A stretch of 64,000 nt of DNA, taken from NCBI RefSeq assembly GCF_900184795.1, contig NZ_FXXN01000028.1, forward strand, positions 342,632 to 406,631. The letters are read 5' to 3'. Both the position numbers and the translations under genes were made by a program. This stretch comes from Magnetospirillum sp. 15-1 (GTDB lineage: Bacteria; Pseudomonadota; Alphaproteobacteria; Rhodospirillales; Magnetospirillaceae). The notes under the pieces were generated by a model. It worked only from the letters and a program-made list of their open reading frames with translations, searched no databases and had not been told where the DNA came from. How positions within the stretch are numbered: position 1 is the stretch's first letter; each line of letters begins with the position of its first letter. Shown here piece by piece: positions 58,740 through 64,000 of the stretch.

Positions 58740-60326
58740 ATGAGCACACTCTCCGACGCCATCGCGCTTAGGCGCACCTTCGCCATCATCTCCCACCCCG
58801 ACGCCGGCAAGACCACGCTGACGGAGAAGCTGCTGATGTTCGGCGGCGCCATCCAGATGGCCGGTGCCGTGCGCGCCCGAGGCGAGCAGCGCCGCACCCG
58901 TTCGGACTGGATGGCCATCGAGAAGGAGCGCGGCATCTCGGTGTCGGCCTCGGTGATGAGCTTCGAGTATGGGGGGCTGTCCTTCAACCTGCTGGACACC
59001 CCCGGCCACGAGGACTTTTCCGAAGATACCTACCGCACGCTCACCGCCGTGGATTCGGCGGTGATGGTGCTGGACGCCGCCAAGGGCATCGAGACCCAGA
59101 CGCTCAAGCTGTTCGAGGTCTGCCGCCTCCGGGACGTGCCGATCATCACCTTCGTCAACAAGGTGGACCGCGAGGGCCGCGAGACCTTCGACCTGCTGCA
59201 CGAAGTGGAGAAGACCCTGGCGCTGGACGTGTCGCCCGTCACCTGGCCCATCGGCATGGGGCGTGATCTGAAGGGTGTTTACGATCTGGTCAACGACCGC
59301 GTCATCATGTTCGACCCCGGCCGCGGCGACCACATCGCCGAGATCAGCGTCGACGCCTCGCTGGAGTCCCCCAAGCTGGACGAGGCGGTGGGAAAGGCCG
59401 CCGCCGACCGTCTGCGCGAAGAGGTGGAACTGGTGCGCGGCGGCTATCCCGAATTCGACCTGGAAAGCTTTCTGGCCGGTCACCTGACCCCGGTGTTCTT
59501 CGGCAGCGCTTTAAAGACCTTCGGCGTGGCGGAACTGCTGAAGGGTATCGGCCGGCTGGCGCCGCCGCCCATCTCGCGCAAGGCCGACACCCGCACCGTC
59601 GAACCGGACGAGGCCAAGGTCAGCGGCTTCGTCTTCAAGGTCCAGGCCAACATGGACCCCAATCACCGCGACCGCATCGCCTTCTTCCGCATCTGCTCGG
59701 GCCGTTTCAGGCGCGGCATGAAGCTGAAGCATGTGCGCTCGGGCAAGGTCATGGCCCTGGTCAATCCGGTGTTCTTCCTGGCCCGCGACCGCGAACTGGC
59801 GGAAGAAGCCTTTCCCGGCGACATCATGGGCATTCCCAATCACGGCCAGTTGCGCATCGGCGACACGCTGAGCGAGTCCGAGGACATGAACTTCCTCGGC
59901 ATTCCCACCTTCGCGCCGGAAGTGCTGCGCCGGGTGCGCCTGGACGATCCCATGAAGGCCAAGCAGTTGAAGAAGGCGCTGGAGGATCTGGCCGAGGAAG
60001 GCGTCTCCCAGGTGTTCAAGCCGCTGGATGGCTCCACCTGGATCGTCGGCGTGGTCGGGCCGCTGCAGTTCGACGTGCTGACCACCCGCATCGAATCCGA
60101 ATACAACATCAAGGCCGGATTCGAGGATGGCGGCTTCGTCACCGCCCGCTGGGTGGCGGCCGACACCGAAGCCGAGATGAAGCGCTTCATGGACTCCAAC
60201 AAGTCCAACATGGCCGAGGACCGCGACGGCGCCATGGTCTATCTGGCGCGCAACTCCTGGCAGCTCAACCGCGCCCAGCAGGATTTCGAGAAGATCCGCT
60301 TCACGGCGACGCGCGAACAGCACTGA
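58740..60326 (+). CDS. prfC: Peptide chain release factor 3
   Basis: This 528-residue GTPase recycles RF1/RF2 after translation termination. The P-loop SHPDAGKTT is near residues 18-26, followed by DTPGHEDFSEDTYRTL and VNKVDREGRETFDLL. The domain order fits RF3. Start at 58740, giving MSTLSDAIALRRTFAIISHPDAGKTT, is the family standard; a 10-codon longer frame is rejected. It ends just before the low-GC region, so it marks the edge of the core chromosome. Confidence 0.96.
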   Translation: MSTLSDAIALRRTFAIISHPDAGKTTLTEKLLMFGGAIQMAGAVRARGEQRRTRSDWMAIEKERGISVSASVMSFEYGGLSFNLLDTPGHEDFSEDTYRTLTAVDSAVMVLDAAKGIETQTLKLFEVCRLRDVPIITFVNKVDREGRETFDLLHEVEKTLALDVSPVTWPIGMGRDLKGVYDLVNDRVIMFDPGRGDHIAEISVDASLESPKLDEAVGKAAADRLREEVELVRGGYPEFDLESFLAGHLTPVFFGSALKTFGVAELLKGIGRLAPPPISRKADTRTVEPDEAKVSGFVFKVQANMDPNHRDRIAFFRICSGRFRRGMKLKHVRSGKVMALVNPVFFLARDRELAEEAFPGDIMGIPNHGQLRIGDTLSESEDMNFLGIPTFAPEVLRRVRLDDPMKAKQLKKALEDLAEEGVSQVFKPLDGSTWIVGVVGPLQFDVLTTRIESEYNIKAGFEDGGFVTARWVAADTEAEMKRFMDSNKSNMAEDRDGAMVYLARNSWQLNRAQQDFEKIRFTATREQH

Positions 60327-60431
60327 GCCGATGCATTGTTTTCACTGTGGAAATTGGCGTCCCGGAAGGGAAAAGACATCCGATTTCAATAACTTATTGA
60401 CTCATTGAAAATAAATGCGTTTTCGGAGCAA

Positions 60432-60455
60432 AATGGTAAACACGAATGGTAAACA
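60432..60455 (+). repeat. Tandem 11-bp direct repeats before the integrase
   Basis: aatggtaaaca occurs at 60432-60442 and 60445-60455, 13 bases apart. It lies 18 bases before the integrase start and could be an integrase/excisionase or repressor site, or part of an attachment site. Confidence 0.55.
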
Positions 60456-60473
60456 TACCAAAATGAGGGTGCC

Positions 60474-61961
60474 ATGGCCGTGGTTTGGCGGGGGGCTTCC
60501 TGTCGCTTTGTGATCCGGGTGCCAAGAGACCTTGAAGCTACCTTCGGGAAGCAGATCGTCGAGACCCAGAAGGGGGTATCACGCACCCTTCCAAAGCGAA
60601 GGCTGAACGACCTTGAGCTACAGTGGCGGGCATCCAAAAAGGAGATGTTCGAGCAGGTTCGAACTGCATCCAACGGCTCTCACTACATTTCTCGGCTGGA
60701 ACTTCGGCAGGCCGCCAGGGATGCGGCAATACGAGGTGTTGGGCATTTTCCCGACCCCATCATAACCACTGGCCTGAGAGTCGGTGGAATGGTGACGCCC
60801 AACCCAACGGTCGAGGAGCTTCGTGCGGAGTTGGATGCTATTGGGGCGACGGCCAAGATTTATGCCGACATATGGATCGATGAAAAGGGCTGGACGCTGG
60901 CGAAGGAGGGGTACGACTTTTTCCTGGGATGTGTGCGGAACTCGCTCGAAGATCGAATCGTTTACGACATCATGAAGCATCTTGGTCATCTTGATGACCG
61001 TGGTGGCGATATGGCGACTCAGTTAATGCTGAATCCTGCCCGCGCCCCAGGGGAAAAGTCTGTCCTTAGCCAAAATAGGATCGACGATGCCGAATGGAAT
61101 CTTGGTCGCCGTCGCCTGACATTGATGCAGGCAATAGGAGAGTTCAAGCAGAGGCCCGATTTTGTGCGTCTACGCTACACGACGAAGATGACATTTGACG
61201 ATACATTCAGCATCATTACCATGAAATTTGGCGCAACTCGTGAGGTCCATACAATAGTTCCAGAGGACTTCTCTGGCATTGGCCTTGATCTGCCAAAGCT
61301 ACCACTTTACCTAAAGCGGCGCATCAAAAACGGGGGGAGCTTCAATGCGTTGGTCAATGAGAAAGGCGAAAAAATCGCAAGATCAACTGTGAACAGGCAT
61401 ATTGGAAATATTAAGCAAATATGGAAGTGGCTTGCCGGGCAGCGCCTTATAAAACATGACTCAACAAGTGAACTTAAGACGGTAAAGGGCGAGCAAAAGC
61501 ATCCGCGCCACGTGCTAACTGCTGATGATATAAAGAAAATTTTTGTAATTAGAGCAAACGAGATTCATGGCGGCGACAGGAACTCAATGAATTTCTGGCT
61601 GCCATGGATTGGATTGTACACAGGCGCACGGCGCGGGGAAATTGCTCAGCTAACGCCGCATGATATACGGCCATATGCTGGCGTTGAGTGCTTCTATATC
61701 GAGACCCTTGAAGAGAATGGTGCTATTTCTGAAAAAACTGTCAAGACTGATGCTTCAAAGAGGGTTGTTCCCGTTCATTCTGAACTCATTGAGCTTGGCC
61801 TTCTTGATTTCCGTGATCGCGCCACGGGCAATAAGAATGGAAAATTATTCTCAGAACTAACCTGGAGCACCACCCATCGATGGATGGGCAAGGTCGAGAA
61901 GTTTCTGTCTCGGGTATCGCCGTGTTGCTCGCAGAGTTGGTTGAGATATCGATTCCATTGA
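60474..61961 (+). pseudogene. Tyrosine-recombinase integrase, C-terminal truncated
   Basis: This 495-residue frame begins well (RFVIRVPRDLEATFGKQIVETQKGVSRTLPKRR, the N-terminal arm of phage integrases) and has the central SAM-like domain. The first catalytic Arg is in YTGARRGEIAQLTPHDI, and a Lys block follows. The HxLR/HxxR box, the GH motif and the catalytic Tyr are missing; after HRWMGKVEKFL the sequence turns unrelated and stops. Thus it should not be active. The gene has lower GC than the core. It lies at the end of prfC, a plausible integration point. A scrap of integrase C-terminus lies about 1 kb further. Confidence 0.85.
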
Positions 61962-62295
61962 ATTTTTGCCATTTGCGTTTTCCTCCATGAGCGTTTTCAG
62001 TGAAAACGCTGGGGCGGCCTGGAAAACGCTGATGAAAGAGGCTGTCACTGGTCCCGTCGGACGCAGCTAAGCCCCAGCCTACTATTTATCCTGGTGGTTT
62101 GCCCAAACGGCCTGATTCCCGGAAATATTTCATGGCCCAAAACGCGGTGGCTGCATGGGTGCAGGACAGTGACTGACGCCCCAATAAGCCGCTGATCCAA
62201 AAGCCGTTTCACCCACAATTCCGGGTGTCGTCATTGTTGCTACAAGGGTGCGGTCATGTTATTGTATCGACATTGATGCTACGCAGGAGCGCATG
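61962..62295. other. Non-coding stretch with inverted repeat and direct-repeat copy 1
   Basis: No gene is supported. It holds agcgttttc / gaaaacgct (61990-61998 / 62002-62010), another gaaaacgct at 62022-62030, and the first 16-bp repeat ggctgcatgggtgcag (62149-62164). The AT-rich tail (62225-62280) probably carries the mazEF promoter. Confidence 0.5.
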
Positions 62296-62538
62296 ATGCG
62301 TGTGAATGTGAAGAAGTGGGGCAATAGCGCTTCCGTGCGCATTCCTGCCGCTGTCATGGAGGCTGCCCATGTCCGCATTGATGACACGGTGGATGTGCAG
62401 GCCGTAGACGGCAAGATCGTCATCGAGCTGGTCCGTGAAACGGATTACGAGCTGAATCAGCTTCTGGACCGCATCACCCCTGAAAATCTGCACGAGGCGA
62501 TCGACTTCGGCGGTCCGGTCGGCAAGGAAGCTCTGTGA
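62296..62538 (+). CDS. MazE/AbrB-type antitoxin
   Basis: This 80-residue protein starts MRVNVKKWGNSASVRIPAAVMEAAHV, the swapped-hairpin AbrB/MazE DNA-binding fold. Its acidic C-terminus (TPENLHEAIDFGGPVGKEAL) is where such antitoxins bind the toxin. An ATG at 62293 is also possible; the AGGAG at 62285-62289 fits 62296 better. It is one base upstream of the toxin gene. MazE usually represses its own promoter. Confidence 0.9.
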   Translation: MRVNVKKWGNSASVRIPAAVMEAAHVRIDDTVDVQAVDGKIVIELVRETDYELNQLLDRITPENLHEAIDFGGPVGKEAL

Positions 62539-62539
62539 G

Positions 62540-62878
62540 ATGGCCGGAAAGTATGTGCCCGACGCTGGCGACGTGGTGTGGCTGCAATTCGATCCCCAGC
62601 TTGGTCGTGAGCAGCGCGGGCATCGTCCCGCTCTGGTGATCAGTCCGGCTGCCTACAACGGCAAAACCAATCTGATGGTTTGCTGCCCGATGACCAGCCA
62701 CATCAAGGGCTACCCCTTTGAGGTCGCGATTGATGGCGAGGAATCGTCCGTCGTCCTGGCCGATCAGGTGAAAAGCCTCGATTGGACGCAGCGCCAAGCG
62801 GTGTTCAAGAAGAAGGTGTCGCCTGCCACGCTGTCAAAGGTGCGGCGGAAAATCTACGCCCTACTTGGGCAGCCATAG
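62540..62878 (+). CDS. MazF/PemK-family endoribonuclease toxin
   Basis: This 112-residue toxin has the family start YVPDAGDVVWLQFDPQLGREQRGHRPALVISP, followed by CCPMTSHIKGYPFEVAI and SSVVLADQVKSLDW, typical of ChpB/MazF. It cleaves mRNA at short sequences when unbound by MazE. It follows the antitoxin by one base. Residues expected in the active site (Arg, Thr after CPMTS) are present. Likely functional, part of the element's cargo. Confidence 0.92.
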   Translation: MAGKYVPDAGDVVWLQFDPQLGREQRGHRPALVISPAAYNGKTNLMVCCPMTSHIKGYPFEVAIDGEESSVVLADQVKSLDWTQRQAVFKKKVSPATLSKVRRKIYALLGQP

Positions 62879-62970
62879 GCCGGAACCATCCCAACTTGGT
62901 CGGCGGCTGCATGGGTGCAGTTCCGAGATATATCCCTCGATAACGCACTGATACGGCAGGTGATTTCCCG

Positions 62971-63108
62971 ATGATTTCACCCATGTCGTGTTACACGACG
63001 CTATGGCGCTTTGCGCTCAAATCGGGAATTGCCCATGGCCTATCCACCACGCAGCGCTACATCGAGGTCAACGACCAGATGATGCGGGCTGCTGTGGAGA
63101 ACCTTTAG
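62971..63108 (+). pseudogene. C-terminal fragment of a tyrosine-recombinase integrase
   Basis: The 45-codon frame ends HGLSTTQRYIEVNDQMMRAAVENL, the classic integrase C-terminus with catalytic Tyr (STTQRYI) and a helical tail. Nothing of the rest of an integrase precedes it here. It is on the same strand as the truncated integrase at 60474, from which it may have been split off, or it may come from another one. No ribosome site is apparent. Confidence 0.75.
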
Positions 63109-63264
63109 CCAACCTCCCGCGAACATACTTGAAGTATGTCCCTTCCCAACGAGATGGGGTGGCTGCCGTTGCGCACCTTAACCTTTTGGATTGGTCGAGA
63201 TTAGGCTATTCTGGTATTAACGGGTGACTGCTTGTCAAAGGTATCTAGCGGAAAGGATAGGGTC

Positions 63265-63468
63265 ATGGGATGGGGATGTGACCACGAATGGTCTGCGTAC
63301 AAAAAATGGAAGACAACAATATGGGGAGGTCGGGGGGGGGATTACTACACTCACAAATGCCGGAAATGCGGTAAGGAAGAGAAGTGCGAGTTAGTTTCCA
63401 ACCCAGAGGCCGGAAGTCACAACGAATACGCCCCCAATTTTATATGCAAAAAATGTGGCAACGGCTAA
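63265..63468 (+). CDS. Small CxxC zinc-ribbon-like protein
   Basis: This 67-residue frame begins at ATG 63265 with an AAAGGATAGGG site. It holds two CxxC pairs (CRKC and CKKC), a Trp-rich start (WGCDHEWSAYKKWKT) and an extra Cys, which would suit a zinc ribbon. The low GC fits the element. No family is recognised. Confidence 0.5.
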   Translation: MGWGCDHEWSAYKKWKTTIWGGRGGDYYTHKCRKCGKEEKCELVSNPEAGSHNEYAPNFICKKCGNG

Positions 63469-64000
63469 AAATTGCGTCCTCAGAAGGAAGTGATTGGACA
63501 TCCCCCCCTGGCTCAGAAGAAATAATGGGCGATCAGGGGCGCTAAGGGCGTGATGTCGATGATCGTCGGTCGCTGCCACATCGCATCCTGCACCTCAGCG
63601 GGGAGATCAGCACGACCAAAAGCCGGACGTGGCCGAGTTGCAACGGGGCGTACTTAAACTGATCTAACCTATCTGCAGTCCTCAAGAGCGAATCAAGTTT
63701 AACAAAAATATGTCAGGCCAATGGCTTGGTAATAGCGTTGTGCTTTTGCAGGATTATGGTTAATTGGCTTGTTCTGCTATTTTTTCTTGCATTGTGATGG
63801 GCGCATTTTCATTGATGTCGCTCTACGGTAGTTAGCCTGTTGACATATTCCCTCTGCTTTTTCTCCAATAATTTTAGCTGCATCATATTCATTTGAAGCC
63901 TGCACATCAACAATCGTAGCCCCAGTCTGGTTGTCGCAATAAACAAGACATGAGTACGTCAATGTGCGATTTGATTGTGTTTTTAGCTTGTCTAATGTTT
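63469..64000. other. AT-rich tail with no firm gene
   Basis: Most of this stretch gives no supported gene. A 61-codon minus-strand frame (63777-63962) begins at a TTG and reads TYSCLVYCDNQTGATIVDVQASNEYDAAKIIG; it might be a small protein but has only weak support. The window ends inside this region, so the far end of the element is not seen. Confidence 0.4.

Larger units (their letters stand above)
62149..62920. repeat. 16-bp direct repeats flanking mazEF
   Basis: ggctgcatgggtgcag appears at 62149-62164 and 62905-62920, one on each side of the toxin-antitoxin module. The copies are followed by loosely similar bases (ataagccgctgat / ataacgcactgat). This fits a duplication from an insertion or older integrase sequence. 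Confidence 0.6.

Noticed and set aside
62988-63227. 79-codon plus-strand frame starting at 62988
   Set aside because: Its overlap with the integrase fragment frame, where the HGLSTTQRYI motif is read, shows that the other frame carries the real signal.

Overview
The window reads as chromosomal DNA of a GC-rich alphaproteobacterium. A Fur-family Irr regulator, the fdxA-carD pair, two methyl-accepting chemotaxis proteins, PAS/GGDEF and HD-GYP signalling proteins, and hemerythrin domains (one free, one fused to a chemoreceptor) fit Rhodospirillales, most likely a Magnetospirillum-like organism. That assignment is inferred from gene content; no search was run. Genes are tightly packed on both strands. 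No rRNA, tRNA or CRISPR array was recognised.

Layout. 0-9 kb: a cut-off PAS-GGDEF protein, TerC, ferredoxin FdxA, CarD, a degenerate PPP-type phosphatase, a DUF4197 protein, a RutE-like nitroreductase, a degenerate polysaccharide deacetylase, an HNH nuclease and an esterase. 9-18.6 kb: gluQ, a monooxygenase-like protein, a GST / zinc-ribbon / gamma-glutamyltransferase operon, gpt, a thioesterase, irr, typA with a PfkB kinase, and an EI24 protein with a lipoprotein. 18.6-21.3 kb: two tandem secreted proteins with the signature motifs of the tuberculosis necrotizing toxin (TNT) fold, then ubiD. 21.5-31 kb: GAF/HD-GYP, a RibD-like reductase, copC-copD-TAXI, a GT2 glycosyltransferase, hemerythrin, and an extradiol dioxygenase divergent from a LysR regulator. 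31-37.4 kb: a Sel1/SPOR lipoprotein, a TPP riboswitch with thiC, a pentapeptide-repeat protein and an MCP-hemerythrin fusion.

37.9-49.2 kb is a complete catabolic cluster for 4-hydroxybenzoate through the protocatechuate 4,5-cleavage pathway. PobA makes protocatechuate; LigAB (present twice) opens the ring; LigC and LigI give 4-oxalomesaconate; the GalD/LigU-type tautomerase, LigJ and LigK carry it to pyruvate and oxaloacetate. A LysR regulator sits at the head, with a strong dyad just upstream of the first enzyme gene.

49.2-60.3 kb holds envelope and lipid genes (PAP2, GT39, GT4, LpxH-like, diacylglycerol-kinase-like), a second MCP, a double-domain SagB-like nitroreductase, a lone ribbon-helix-helix protein and prfC. 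From about 60.4 kb the base composition drops and the content changes: an integrase lacking its C-terminus, a mazEF-type toxin-antitoxin pair between 16-bp direct repeats, a separate integrase C-terminal scrap and small orphan ORFs. This looks like one end of a decayed integrative element inserted after prfC.

The least expected signals are the tandem secreted TNT-like proteins, the PPP-like protein that has lost nearly all metal ligands, the duplicated LigAB with an LysR dyad, the crossing hairpins in front of irr, and the layered integrase/mazEF remnant.
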